This document shows positions 24,354-32,504 of a stretch of 36,338 nt of DNA, one piece after another. The notes beneath the pieces are model-generated. The model had not been told where the DNA came from and did not search any database. It saw nothing but the letters and a program-made list of their open reading frames with translations. The stretch is from Clostridiales bacterium (GTDB taxonomy: Bacteria; Bacillota; Clostridia; Lachnospirales; Lachnospiraceae): positions 1 to 36,338 of the forward strand of contig JAHABX010000031.1 of assembly GCA_018376135.1 (NCBI GenBank). The letters are read 5' to 3'. Position 1 is the stretch's first letter. The number at the start of each line of letters is the position of its first letter. A program made the position numbers and the translations under genes.

Positions 24354-25841
24354 ATGGCCATAGGCGGACTTGATATAGGCAGTACCGGATGTAAGGTGAC
24401 GGTCTATGATGATACCGGAAAATATGTGTACCGCGCCTACCGGGATTACCCAATCCTGCGCAGTACCGGAGAGCATGAGGTGCAGGCGGAAGCCATCTGG
24501 CAGGGCGTCTGTGAGGTGCTGCAGGATGCAGCGGTCCATGCACCGGAGCTGACAGCTCTCGGGGTGACCAGCTTTGGAGAGAGCTGCGTGCTTCTGGATG
24601 AACAGGACCGTCCTATACGTCCCATCATGCTGTATACTGATCCCCGGGGCAGCGGTGCCTGCCGGGAGCTGACGGAAAAGCTTGGCAGAGAGCGGATCGA
24701 ACAGATCGCAGGAGTGGCGCCTCACAGTATGTACAGCCTTCCAAAGGTGATGTGGGTGAAGAAACACTGCCCGGAGGAATATGAAAAAACCCGACGGGTC
24801 CTGATGATGGAGGATTTCGTTATCTATATGCTGACGGGAAATGCGGTTATCGACTATTCTCTGGCAGCAAGAAGCATGGGATTCGATATTCAGAGTCTGG
24901 AGTGGAGCCAGGAGATCTTTCAGGCGGCGGAAGTGGACAGCAGCCTGTTTTCCAGACCGGTGCCGGGGGGAACCTGTGCCGGACAGATAAAACCGGAGAT
25001 GGCGAAGCTTCTGGGGCTTTCCCCGGAACTGCTCCTTGTACCGACAGGGCATGACCAGGTAGCGGCGGCCATTGGTTCCGGCGTATTCCGGGCAGACCGG
25101 GCAGTGGACGGAGCCGGGACAGTGGAATGCATTACGCCGGTCTTTGAAGGTATTCCCGATGACCGGCGGATCTATGACGGCGGCTATGCCATTGTGCCTT
25201 ATGTGATTCCGGGAAGCTATGTGACCTATGCATTTTCCTTCACGGGAGGAGCGCTGGTCTCCTGGTTTATCCGGCATCTGGCAAAGGCGGAGAAGGGGCT
25301 GGCAAAGGAACAGGGGCGTACGGTTTATGAGGTGCTGGAGGAGGGAATGAAGGACGAACCCACCGGGATTCTTGTACTGCCGCATTTTGCAGGGGCAGCC
25401 ACCCCCTATATGGATGAAGGAGCCAGGGGAGCGGTAGTGGGACTGACTATTGAGCACAGTACCTCGGATCTGTACCGTGCCATGATGGAAGGAGTCGTAT
25501 ACGAGATGATGCTGAATATGGAGCATCTGAAGGCGGCGGGAATCTGTCCGAAAAAGCTTCGGGCAACCGGAGGAGGCGCGTCTTCCGGGGTATGGATGCA
25601 GATGAAGGCGGATATGCTGAATCTGCCCATTGTTTCCCTGGGAAATGCGGAGGCGGGAGCAGCCGGATGCGCCATGATGGCAGGGGTTGCGTCAGGTCTG
25701 TTCCGGGATCTTCGGGAGGCGGCAGAGGCATTGATCACGGAGAAGCATACCTATCTGCCGCGACCGGAAATGCATGAGGCTTACCAGAAGCATTATGAAC
25801 GGTACCGCCGCCTGTACGATGCGGTACGACCGTTGGTATAG
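24354..25841 (+). CDS. FGGY-family carbohydrate kinase
   Basis: This 495-residue ATP-dependent sugar kinase is of the FGGY family (xylulokinase/fuculokinase-like). It has an N-terminal phosphate-binding GLDIGSTGCKVTVYD (5-19), the catalytic base D234 in PTGHDQVAAAIGSG, and a C-terminal ATPase half with DGAGTVECI, FSFTGGALVSWF and the adenosine-site RATGGGASSGVWMQM. A perfect AAGGAGGTG precedes the ATG. It would phosphorylate the ketose made by the upstream isomerase. Whether at C1 or C5 cannot be read from sequence, although pairing with an aldolase favours C1 (inference). Confidence 0.9.
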   Translation: MAIGGLDIGSTGCKVTVYDDTGKYVYRAYRDYPILRSTGEHEVQAEAIWQGVCEVLQDAAVHAPELTALGVTSFGESCVLLDEQDRPIRPIMLYTDPRGSGACRELTEKLGRERIEQIAGVAPHSMYSLPKVMWVKKHCPEEYEKTRRVLMMEDFVIYMLTGNAVIDYSLAARSMGFDIQSLEWSQEIFQAAEVDSSLFSRPVPGGTCAGQIKPEMAKLLGLSPELLLVPTGHDQVAAAIGSGVFRADRAVDGAGTVECITPVFEGIPDDRRIYDGGYAIVPYVIPGSYVTYAFSFTGGALVSWFIRHLAKAEKGLAKEQGRTVYEVLEEGMKDEPTGILVLPHFAGAATPYMDEGARGAVVGLTIEHSTSDLYRAMMEGVVYEMMLNMEHLKAAGICPKKLRATGGGASSGVWMQMKADMLNLPIVSLGNAEAGAAGCAMMAGVASGLFRDLREAAEALITEKHTYLPRPEMHEAYQKHYERYRRLYDAVRPLV

Positions 25842-25871
25842 ACATAATTATCAGGAAGGAAGAAATAAAAT

Positions 25872-26870
25872 ATGAAAAATCCATATCTTGGTCATGAGAG
25901 TCAGTTATATGGCGTGGAGGAGTACCGGCTGACAGGCGGAAAGGGCGACGGGATGCGTCTGCTTCAGGTGAAAAATGGAAAGGGAATGGAATTTACCGTG
26001 TCTGCGGACCGCTGTGCGGATATTTCCAGGCTTTGCTTCCGGGGAGTAAATATGAGCTATTTTTCTCCCTGCGGTTATGTGGCTCCGGCTTATTATGACT
26101 GTGTTGGGGATGGTTTCTTAAAATCCTTTACAGCGGGATTTTTGACCACCTGCGGACTGAATGAGGTGGGCGTGCCCTGTGAGGATGGAGGAGAACAGCT
26201 TCCGCTTCACGGAACCATTGCCAATACTCCGGCGGAACATCTCTATTGGGAGAAGGACGAAAGGGAGATCCGGATCCATGCAGAGGTGGCAGATGAGAGA
26301 ATCTTCTCCCACAAGCTGGTGCTGCACCGGGTGATCCACTGTTCTCTGGAGGAAAATTCCTTCTCCATCCGTGACCGGATCGTGAATGAAGGGGATACGG
26401 AATATCCGGTGATGCTTCTCTACCATATGAATATGGGCTATCCGCTTCTTTCGGAGCATACAGAGCTTTATGTACCTTCTAAAGAGGTAATCCCGAGAAA
26501 TGAAAGGGCAGCTGAAGGACTGGATGTATGGAATAAGATGCAGAAGCCGGAGGCACAGTTCGAGGAGCAGTGCTATTTCCACCGCTTTGAGAAGAATGGT
26601 CTGGCGGCGGTCTATAATCCCGGTATCGACCAGGGACTTGTGATCCGTTTTGATGCAGAAAATCTGCCTTTCTTCACGGAATGGAAGATGATGGGAGAAA
26701 GGGACTATGTGCTTGGTCTGGAGCCGGGCAACTGTCACCCGGACGGACGCGCAAAGATGCGCGAGCAGGGAAAGATGACCATCCTTCAGCCGGGAGAAGA
26801 GGTGCGCTATGAGGTACAGGTGTCCATGATCGCGGGAGAGGCACAGTGGGCAGGGATAAAAGGAGAGTAA
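25872..26870 (+). CDS. DUF4432 / aldose 1-epimerase-like protein
   Basis: This 332-residue protein is predicted as a beta-sandwich of the galactose-mutarotase-like superfamily, DUF4432 type. Visible pieces are EFTVSADRCADISRLCFRGVNMSY, here as VSADRCADISRL plus FRGVNMSYFSP, then FLTTCGLNEVGVP, LPLHGTIANTPAEHLYW, LLYHMNMGYPLL and EPGNCHPDGRAK. The conserved His in LHGT and HMNMGYP and the Glu in GLEPGN fit a sugar-binding or mutarotase active site. It probably interconverts anomers to feed the isomerase. It begins 30 bp after the kinase with GGAAGGAAG upstream. Confidence 0.8.
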   Translation: MKNPYLGHESQLYGVEEYRLTGGKGDGMRLLQVKNGKGMEFTVSADRCADISRLCFRGVNMSYFSPCGYVAPAYYDCVGDGFLKSFTAGFLTTCGLNEVGVPCEDGGEQLPLHGTIANTPAEHLYWEKDEREIRIHAEVADERIFSHKLVLHRVIHCSLEENSFSIRDRIVNEGDTEYPVMLLYHMNMGYPLLSEHTELYVPSKEVIPRNERAAEGLDVWNKMQKPEAQFEEQCYFHRFEKNGLAAVYNPGIDQGLVIRFDAENLPFFTEWKMMGERDYVLGLEPGNCHPDGRAKMREQGKMTILQPGEEVRYEVQVSMIAGEAQWAGIKGE

Positions 26871-26874
26871 GATC

Positions 26875-27741
26875 ATGATCGTGACATTAAAAGAGATTTT
26901 AAAAATAGCGGAGGAGAAGCAGTTTGCAGTGGGTTCCTTTAATACGCCTAATCTGGAGAGCCTGCGGGCAGTCATGGAAGCGGCAGAGGAACTGAAGCTT
27001 CCGGTCATTGTCCAGTTTGCCCAGTGTCATGAGATCTATGAGCCGCTGGAAGTGATGGGACCGGTCATGGTGGCGCTTGCAAAACGTGCCTCTGTCCCGG
27101 TGTGTGTGCATCTGGATCACGGTGAGACGCTTGATTATCTGGATAGAGCGCTGGAAATGGGCTTTACGTCTGTGATGTATGACGGTTCGGTACTGCCCTA
27201 TGAAGAAAATATGGAGAACACCAAAAGGACAGCAGCCATGGCGGCGAAGACCGGCGCCAGCGTGGAGGCAGAGCTGGGCAGCATGGGCAGACGGGAATCC
27301 GGAGCCGGGGACAGAAGCGGCGAGGAGGATGATACGAAGATCTATACGGATCCGGTGCTGGCAGGAGCCTTCGTAAAAGAGACCAAAGTGGATGCCCTGG
27401 CATGTTCCTTTGGAACGACCCACGGTATCTATCTGACCAGACCGAAGCTGGATTTCTCTGTTGTGGAGCGGGTACGCCGGGAGACCGGAGGCGTTCCGGT
27501 GGTCATGCACGGCGGATCCGGCGTCAGCCAGGAAGGCTTTCATGCGGCGATCCGTGCAGGGGTAAGGAAGATCAACTATTTTACCTATATGGATAAGGCA
27601 GGCGGAGCTGCGGTGGCACAGTGGGCGGCATCTCTGGAAAAGGGAGCGCCTGCGTTCTATGCGGACGCAGCGGCAGCGGCAGAAAAAGCAATGAAAGAGA
27701 ATGTAAAAGAGGCAATGCGGACATTTGCCTTCATGGATTAG
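26875..27741 (+). CDS. Class II (zinc) fructose/tagatose-bisphosphate aldolase family protein
   Basis: This 288-residue metal-dependent aldolase is of the FbaA/GatY/KbaY family. Key residues are D81-H82 in VHLDHGETL (catalytic Asp and Zn His), E134 in EAELGSMG, H183 in FGTTHGIY and H212 in VMHGGSGV (Zn ligands), with the phosphate-binding GGSG (213-216). Its usual reaction cleaves a ketose phosphate to dihydroxyacetone phosphate and an aldehyde. N234 lies in KINYFTYM in place of the common KINVATEL, so the aldehyde-side specificity may differ. It ends the sugar operon, 10 bp before a strong terminator. Confidence 0.92.
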   Translation: MIVTLKEILKIAEEKQFAVGSFNTPNLESLRAVMEAAEELKLPVIVQFAQCHEIYEPLEVMGPVMVALAKRASVPVCVHLDHGETLDYLDRALEMGFTSVMYDGSVLPYEENMENTKRTAAMAAKTGASVEAELGSMGRRESGAGDRSGEEDDTKIYTDPVLAGAFVKETKVDALACSFGTTHGIYLTRPKLDFSVVERVRRETGGVPVVMHGGSGVSQEGFHAAIRAGVRKINYFTYMDKAGGAAVAQWAASLEKGAPAFYADAAAAAEKAMKENVKEAMRTFAFMD

Positions 27742-27750
27742 ATTCATGGG

Positions 27751-27784
27751 CTCCCCTTTGGAAGAGATTCCGAAGGGGAGTTTT
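27751..27784 (+). terminator. Terminator of the sugar operon
   Basis: CTCCCCTTTGGAA (27751-27763) pairs with TTCCGAAGGGGAG (27768-27780), a 13-bp stem with one G-U pair and loop GAGA, followed by TTTT. The T-tract is also the start of the next promoter's -35. Confidence 0.9.
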
Positions 27785-27809
27785 CATGTAAGAGGGAGTG
27801 TGGTATACT
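27781..27809 (+). promoter_or_regulatory. Promoter of the FAD-dehydrogenase gene
   Basis: TTTTCA (27781-27786), exactly 17 bp and TATACT (27804-27809) lie 50 nt before the TTG start. The same TTTTCA-17-TATACT pair precedes the Asp23 gene. Confidence 0.55.
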
Positions 27810-27858
27810 AAGACAGGGCAGAAACCTATTATATAGAAAGAACATGGGGTAAGGTAAA

Positions 27859-29253
27859 TTGAGGTATGATGTGATTATTATCGGAGCGGGTCCTGCAGGA
27901 ATCTTTACTGCACTGGAGCTGGTCCGCAGCAAGGCGGATAAGAAGATATTGATGGTGGAAAAGGGCAGACCGGTGGATAAACGTCACTGTCCCAAGGCTG
28001 AGACAGGGAGATGTATGAACTGTAAGCCCAATTGCATGATCACCACCGGATTTTCCGGGGCAGGCGCCTTTTCCGACGGAAAGCTCAGTCTTTCCTGTGA
28101 GGTGGGAGGGGAGCTTCCGGATCTGATCGGAGAGGATGCGGCACAGAAGCTGATCGACTACACAGATAAGATCTATCTGGAATTTGGCGCAGATGAACAT
28201 GTGGAAGGCATCTACGAGGGAGAAGAAATCAACGAGATCCGCAAGCGTGCGATCCGTGCGGGACTTCGGCTTGTGAACTGTCCGATCCGTCATCTGGGAA
28301 CGGAGAAAGCTCAGCAGCTCTACCTGAATATCCAGAATTATCTGGCAGATCAGGGTGTGGAGATGTGGTTCGATACAGAGTGTGAGAATATCATTCTGGA
28401 AGGGGATACCTGTAAGGGTGTCCGTATCCGGACCGGGGAAGAGACCCGGGAGCTTTATGCAGAGGAGATCGTCATTGCTACCGGACGCCGGGGAGCGGAC
28501 TGGCTGGAAAAGGTGTGTGAGGAGAACGGGATCGCCCATAAGCCGGGAACCGTAGACATCGGTGTGCGGGTAGAGTGCCGCAACGAGGTCATGGAGATGG
28601 TCAATAAGGTGCTCTATGAGGGCAAACTGATCGGGTATCCGAGACCCTGGAAGAACAAGGTGCGTACCTTCTGTCAGAATCCGGGCGGATTTGTGGCGCA
28701 GGAGAATTACGATAATAATCTTGCAGTGGTCAACGGACACAGCTACAAGGATTTGAAGAGTGAAAATACAAACCTGTCCATTCTGGTCAGTCATAATTTT
28801 ACGGAGCCCTTCAATCAGCCCATTGCCTATGCGCAGAAGGTGGGAGAGCTTACGAATATGCTGGGAGCAGGACATATTATGGTACAGCGTTATGGGGATA
28901 TTCTGGACGGAAAGCGTACCTGGCAGAAGGAGCTGGCACGTTCCAATGTGAAGCCGACCCTGAAGGATGCGGTGGCGGGAGATATCACGGCGGCAATGCC
29001 GTATCGTGCCATGACCAACATCATCGAATTTATCCGGATGCTGGATCAGGTGGTGCCTGGATTTGCCAGTGACGAGACACTGCTCTACAGTCCGGAGCTG
29101 AAGTTCTACTCCAATAAGGTGAAGATGGACGAAAATCTGAATACCAATATCCGGGGACTGTACTGTCTTGGGGATTCCTCAGGATGGACAAGAGGACTGA
29201 TGATGGCATCTGCCATGGGTGTGCTCATGGGACAAAAGCTGCTGAATAAATAG
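27859..29253 (+). CDS. FAD-dependent dehydrogenase (COG2509-like)
   Basis: This 464-residue flavoprotein has an N-terminal dinucleotide fold IIIGAGPAGIFTALEL (6-21). A four-cysteine cluster follows (C44, C52, C55, C59; CPKAETGRCMNCKPNC). A GFSGAGAFSDGKLSLS loop and the central IVIATGRRGADWL come next. The C-terminal flavin-binding GLYCLGDSSGWTRGLMMA completes the FAD site. The layout matches the uncharacterised COG2509 FAD-dependent dehydrogenases of Firmicutes; the physiological substrate is unknown. It starts at TTG with GGGGTAAGG 4-5 nt upstream and no better ATG. It is 15 bp from the next gene, so the two are probably co-transcribed. Confidence 0.88.
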   Translation: MRYDVIIIGAGPAGIFTALELVRSKADKKILMVEKGRPVDKRHCPKAETGRCMNCKPNCMITTGFSGAGAFSDGKLSLSCEVGGELPDLIGEDAAQKLIDYTDKIYLEFGADEHVEGIYEGEEINEIRKRAIRAGLRLVNCPIRHLGTEKAQQLYLNIQNYLADQGVEMWFDTECENIILEGDTCKGVRIRTGEETRELYAEEIVIATGRRGADWLEKVCEENGIAHKPGTVDIGVRVECRNEVMEMVNKVLYEGKLIGYPRPWKNKVRTFCQNPGGFVAQENYDNNLAVVNGHSYKDLKSENTNLSILVSHNFTEPFNQPIAYAQKVGELTNMLGAGHIMVQRYGDILDGKRTWQKELARSNVKPTLKDAVAGDITAAMPYRAMTNIIEFIRMLDQVVPGFASDETLLYSPELKFYSNKVKMDENLNTNIRGLYCLGDSSGWTRGLMMASAMGVLMGQKLLNK

Positions 29254-29268
29254 CGAGGAGGAAAAGTT

Positions 29269-29859
29269 ATGAGAAAGATCATTACCATTGGAAGGGAATT
29301 CGGCGCCGGAGGCGGCGAGATCGGAAGAAGGGTGTCTGGGGAGCTGGGAATCCCTTATTACGATAAGGACATTATCCTTCATACAGCCATAGCCAGTCAT
29401 AAGCTGGATCCGGAGCAGGTCCGCAAGTGGGATGAAAGAGTGCCCAGCAGCTTTGGATTTGCTCAGAGTCTGTTCGATTTTTACAACAGACCGCTGGACG
29501 AGGCTCTCTGGCAGGCACAGAAGGACGCTCTGCGGGAGATGGCAAACCGGGAGAGCTGTGTGATCGTGGGCAGGAACAGCGACTATATTCTGAGAGAGTT
29601 TGATCATTGCCTGAATGTGTTTGTCCATGCAGGCTACGCATGGCGAGTGCAGAGGATGTCGAAGCTGATGCCGAATGTGCCGCTGGAGCAGGTGATGGCG
29701 GATGCGAAGGATGCGGATAAGGCGAGAAAGAGATACTGCGAATATTATACGGGAAAGGTATACGGGGATTCCCGGAATTTTGACTTGACGATCAATACCG
29801 AGAAGCTGGGAATCGACCGGGCAGTCCGGCTGGTACTGGAGGCGGCGGAAGGAATTTAG
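29269..29859 (+). CDS. Cytidylate kinase-like family protein
   Basis: This 196-residue protein is related to CMP kinase (Cytidylate_kin2 type). The nucleotide-binding loop is GREFGAGGGEIGRRV (8-22). ELGIPYYDKDII corresponds to the substrate region, CVIVGRNSDYIL is the central strand, and R/K-rich helices (DKARKRYCEYYTG) form the lid. Family members are widespread and of unclear substrate, so the call is limited to a P-loop kinase. Its ribosome site GCGAGGAGG lies in the 15-bp gap after the dehydrogenase gene. Confidence 0.85.
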   Translation: MRKIITIGREFGAGGGEIGRRVSGELGIPYYDKDIILHTAIASHKLDPEQVRKWDERVPSSFGFAQSLFDFYNRPLDEALWQAQKDALREMANRESCVIVGRNSDYILREFDHCLNVFVHAGYAWRVQRMSKLMPNVPLEQVMADAKDADKARKRYCEYYTGKVYGDSRNFDLTINTEKLGIDRAVRLVLEAAEGI

Positions 29860-29949
29860 GAAGGAAAACAGTACCTTCTGCGAACAAAGAGGCATATGCC
29901 TTTGTACACCCGGGATTCCTATACGTGTATACAATAATACGTTTTTTTC

Positions 29950-29978
29950 TTGACAAGAGGGGCGGAAAAAATTATACT
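29950..29978 (+). promoter_or_regulatory. Strong sigma-A promoter of the polar amino acid ABC operon
   Basis: Consensus TTGACA (29950-29955), a 17-bp spacer and TATACT (29973-29978) lie about 80 nt before the binding-protein ATG, giving a leader of roughly 74 nt. Confidence 0.92.
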
Positions 29979-29994
29979 AGGGCGTAAGGTATTT

Positions 29995-30037
29995 GGCGGA
30001 AGCCGCCTTTTGCCTGAATATACCGGTATGATACCGG
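29995..30037 (+). promoter_or_regulatory. Two leader hairpins before the ABC substrate-binding gene
   Basis: GGCGG (29995-29999) pairs with CCGCC (30003-30007) around AAG and is followed by TTTT. CCGGTA (30023-30028) pairs with TACCGG (30032-30037) around TGA. The first looks like a minimal attenuator and the second lies about 21 nt before the ATG. The function is uncertain. Confidence 0.4.
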
Positions 30038-30058
30038 GAGAAAAGGAGAATACATATT

Positions 30059-30898
30059 ATGAAAAAGTTAGTTGTATTGTCACTGGCAGCATGCATGGCA
30101 TTATCCATGGCTGCATGTGGTTCCAAGGAAGAGCCGGCAGCGGAAGCACCGGCAGCTGAGACCGAAGCGCCTGCAGAAGAGACAGAGGAAGCACCGGCCG
30201 AAGAGGCTGCTGCAGGAGATAAGACATGGGTCATCGCTATGGATACGGTATTCAGACCATTTGAATACACCAATGAGAATGGCGAATTTGTCGGCATCGA
30301 TGTAGATATCATAAATGCAATTGCAGAGAATCAGGGCTTCAATATTGAGATCCAGAGCCTTGGATGGGATGCAGCAGTTGCAGCAGTACAGGCAGGTCAG
30401 GCAGACGGTCTGATCGCAGGTGCAAGTATTACGGATGAGCGGAAGGCTTCCGGCTGGATGTTCTCCGACGGCTATTTTACCGCAACTCAGACCTTTGTAG
30501 TGCCGGAAGGCAGCGATATTGCAGCATTTGAGGATCTGGCAGGCAAGAACGTTGCAGTGAAGAACGGAACTGCAGGAGCAGATTATGCGAACAGCTTAAA
30601 GGATGAGTACGGATTTACCGTAACCGTATTCGAAGATTCACCGACCATGTATCAGGATGTTATCCTTGGAAACAGCGCTGCCTGCGTAGAGGATACCCCG
30701 ATCATGGCTGACTCTATCAAGACCGGTGGTCTGGCACTTCAGATTCCGGAGAATATGCACAATGATGGCGCTGACTATGGATTCGCGATCATGAGCGAGG
30801 ATGACAAGGAGCTTCTTGATCTGTTCAATGCAGGACTTGCAGCGATCAAAGAGGACGGAACCTATGATGAGATTATTGCAAAATATCTGAGTGAATAA
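30059..30898 (+). CDS. Polar amino acid ABC transporter substrate-binding lipoprotein
   Basis: This 279-residue solute-binding protein belongs to family 3 (SBP_bac_3, glutamine/polar amino acid type). The signal peptide ends in lipobox SMAAC (Cys20). A low-complexity Ala/Glu/Thr/Pro linker follows (about residues 24-57). The binding fold begins at WVIAMDTVFRPFEYTNENG and includes GIDVDIINAIAE, the LGWDAAVAAVQAGQADGLIAG region and a C-terminal AAIKEDGTYDEIIAKYL. The linker probably spaces the domain from the membrane. It is followed by its permease and ATPase. The exact amino acid is not readable. Confidence 0.93.
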   Translation: MKKLVVLSLAACMALSMAACGSKEEPAAEAPAAETEAPAEETEEAPAEEAAAGDKTWVIAMDTVFRPFEYTNENGEFVGIDVDIINAIAENQGFNIEIQSLGWDAAVAAVQAGQADGLIAGASITDERKASGWMFSDGYFTATQTFVVPEGSDIAAFEDLAGKNVAVKNGTAGADYANSLKDEYGFTVTVFEDSPTMYQDVILGNSAACVEDTPIMADSIKTGGLALQIPENMHNDGADYGFAIMSEDDKELLDLFNAGLAAIKEDGTYDEIIAKYLSE

Positions 30899-30946
30899 GA
30901 TTCGCAGAGATATTTTACAGAAGTAAGATAGTAAGGAGAACTGGCA

Positions 30947-31615
30947 ATGATAATGATTCTTCAGACATATAGCGCGATGCTGCTGGAGGCAATGGGAAGA
31001 ACGCTTCTGATGACGCTGCTCGCCCTCATATTCGCTCTGATCATCGGTATGATATTCGGACTTATGAATGTGGGACACAACCGGATACTGAACCTGATCG
31101 GAACGGTTTATGTGGATGCAGTCAGAGGCGTGCCGCTGATCGTACTGGCGTATTTTATTTATTTTGGTATTCCGGCAGGAATCAAATCTCTGGGAATGAC
31201 GAATTTCCGGCTGGATGCTCTGCAGGCAGGTACGATCGCATTGTCCATGAACTGCGGTGCCTATATGGCTGAGATCATCAGAGCCGGTATCGAGAGCGTG
31301 GACCGGGGGCAGATGGAAGCGGCAAGAAGCCTTGGACTTTCCTATGGAACCTCCATGGCGCTGGTCGTCGTGCCTCAGGCGGTCCGCACCATGATCCCTT
31401 CCATCATCAATCAGTTTATCATCACCCTGAAGGATACCTCCATCCTGTCTGTTATCGGATTCCCGGAACTGACCAATGTGGGTAAAACCATTATGGGTAA
31501 TACGTTTAAAAATCTGCAGGCGTGGACCATCGTCGGTATTATGTACCTGATTGTGATCACCATTCTGAGCAAGGTTGCAAAGCGGGTTGAGAGGAGGGTG
31601 AACCGTGGAAGATAG
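30947..31615 (+). CDS. Polar amino acid ABC transporter permease
   Basis: This 222-residue HisM/GlnP-type permease has about five membrane helices. The EAA loop reads GIESVDRGQMEAARSLGLSYG (here as E-S-V-D-RGQMEAARSLGLSYG) and contacts the ATPase. VDAVRGVPLIVLAYFIYFGIP is the usual N-terminal signature, represented by VRGVPLIVLAYFIYFG. It overlaps the ATPase gene by 11 bp, so translation is coupled. It would form the membrane channel of the importer. Confidence 0.94.
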   Translation: MIMILQTYSAMLLEAMGRTLLMTLLALIFALIIGMIFGLMNVGHNRILNLIGTVYVDAVRGVPLIVLAYFIYFGIPAGIKSLGMTNFRLDALQAGTIALSMNCGAYMAEIIRAGIESVDRGQMEAARSLGLSYGTSMALVVVPQAVRTMIPSIINQFIITLKDTSILSVIGFPELTNVGKTIMGNTFKNLQAWTIVGIMYLIVITILSKVAKRVERRVNRGR

Positions 31616-32345
31616 AGAGATCAAGATCCATGTGACGAACCTGAAAAAGAACTTCGGACGTCTGGAGGTGCTCAAGGATATCAGTATGGATGTCCGGGAG
31701 GGCGAGGTAGTCGTGCTGCTGGGACCTTCGGGAAGCGGCAAATCCACGCTGCTGCGCTGTCTGAATCAGCTGGAGACAGCTACCAGCGGTCAGATCATCA
31801 TCGATGGACATGAGGTGACTGACAAGCATACGGATATTAATAAGGTGCGTGAGAATATCGGTATGGTATTCCAGCATTTTAACCTTTTTAACCATTTGAC
31901 CGTCATGAACAATATGACGCTTGCTCCGACGCACCTGAAGCTGATGACAAAGGAGGAGGCACGGCAGGAAGCAGTGCGTCTTCTGAACCGTGTAGGGCTG
32001 TCCGATAAGGCAGATGCTTACCCAAGTCAGCTGTCCGGCGGACAGAAGCAGCGTGTGGCGATCGCCCGGGCACTGGAGATGAAGCCGGATATCATGCTGT
32101 TTGACGAGCCTACCAGCGCGCTGGATCCGGAGATGGTCGGTGAGGTTCTGGCAGTTATGAAGGAGCTGGCACGGGAAGGAATGACCATGGTCGTGGTTAC
32201 CCATGAGATCGGATTTGCCCGTGAGGTGGCAGACCGTGTGATCTTCATGGAGGGCGGCTATATTGTGGAGGAGGGAACTCCGGATGAGGTACTTCTGAAT
32301 CCGAGAGAGCCCCGTACTATTGATTTTTTAAGCAAGGTGCTTTAA
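31605..32345 (+). CDS. Polar amino acid ABC transporter ATP-binding protein
   Basis: This 246-residue GlnQ/HisP-type ATPase has Walker A GPSGSGKST (39-47), Q-loop MVFQHFNLFNHLTVMNN, signature LSGGQKQRVAIARAL, Walker B IMLFDEPTSALDPE and the switch His in VVTHEIGFA, all intact. The GTG start at 31605 has GAGGAGGG 6-7 nt upstream inside the permease gene. A strong terminator follows the stop by about 14 nt, ending this operon. Confidence 0.96.
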   Translation: MEDREIKIHVTNLKKNFGRLEVLKDISMDVREGEVVVLLGPSGSGKSTLLRCLNQLETATSGQIIIDGHEVTDKHTDINKVRENIGMVFQHFNLFNHLTVMNNMTLAPTHLKLMTKEEARQEAVRLLNRVGLSDKADAYPSQLSGGQKQRVAIARALEMKPDIMLFDEPTSALDPEMVGEVLAVMKELAREGMTMVVVTHEIGFAREVADRVIFMEGGYIVEEGTPDEVLLNPREPRTIDFLSKVL

Positions 32346-32358
32346 TATTGAATTTGGG

Positions 32359-32386
32359 ATCCCCTCTGTACAGAGGGGATTTTTTT
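32359..32386 (+). terminator. Terminator of the polar amino acid ABC operon
   Basis: ATCCCCTCTG (32359-32368) and CAGAGGGGAT (32371-32380) form a perfect 10-bp stem around TA, followed by seven Ts. Confidence 0.93.
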
Positions 32387-32420
32387 CTGCCCGGAATTCG
32401 TTTTTTCTGCCTGGAATCTG
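32381..32420. repeat. 20-bp tandem duplication
   Basis: 32381-32400 and 32401-32420 are direct repeats of the form TTTTTTCTGCCNGGAATNNG, identical at 17 of 20 positions. The first copy begins in the U-tract of the preceding terminator. Confidence 0.75.
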
Positions 32421-32430
32421 ACAAATAATA

Positions 32431-32451
32431 AGCGATAGTGAAATTATCGCT
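32431..32451. promoter_or_regulatory. Candidate operator upstream of the XRE gene
   Basis: AGCGATA (32431-32437) and TATCGCT (32445-32451) form a perfect 7-bp inverted repeat with a 7-bp centre, 54 nt before the XRE start. CTGACA at about 32418 may be a -35. This is a plausible autoregulatory site for the small regulator. ACGTCAT is also repeated in tandem at about 32455-32469. Confidence 0.35.
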
Positions 32452-32504
32452 GAAACGTCATACGTCATTCCGCTTTGAGATATCTTTTATCTGAGGTGTG
32501 GATG

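Noticed and set aside
22887..25526. A long open frame on the minus strand opposite the isomerase and kinase genes (about 879 codons)
   Set aside because: It has no ribosome site or recognisable domain, its composition (His, Leu, Arg, Cys rich) is that of an antisense shadow, and the plus strand holds two clearly conserved enzymes.
30638..31747. A 369-codon minus-strand frame opposite the first ABC operon
   Set aside because: It is antisense to the binding protein, permease and ATPase genes; no motif or ribosome site was found.
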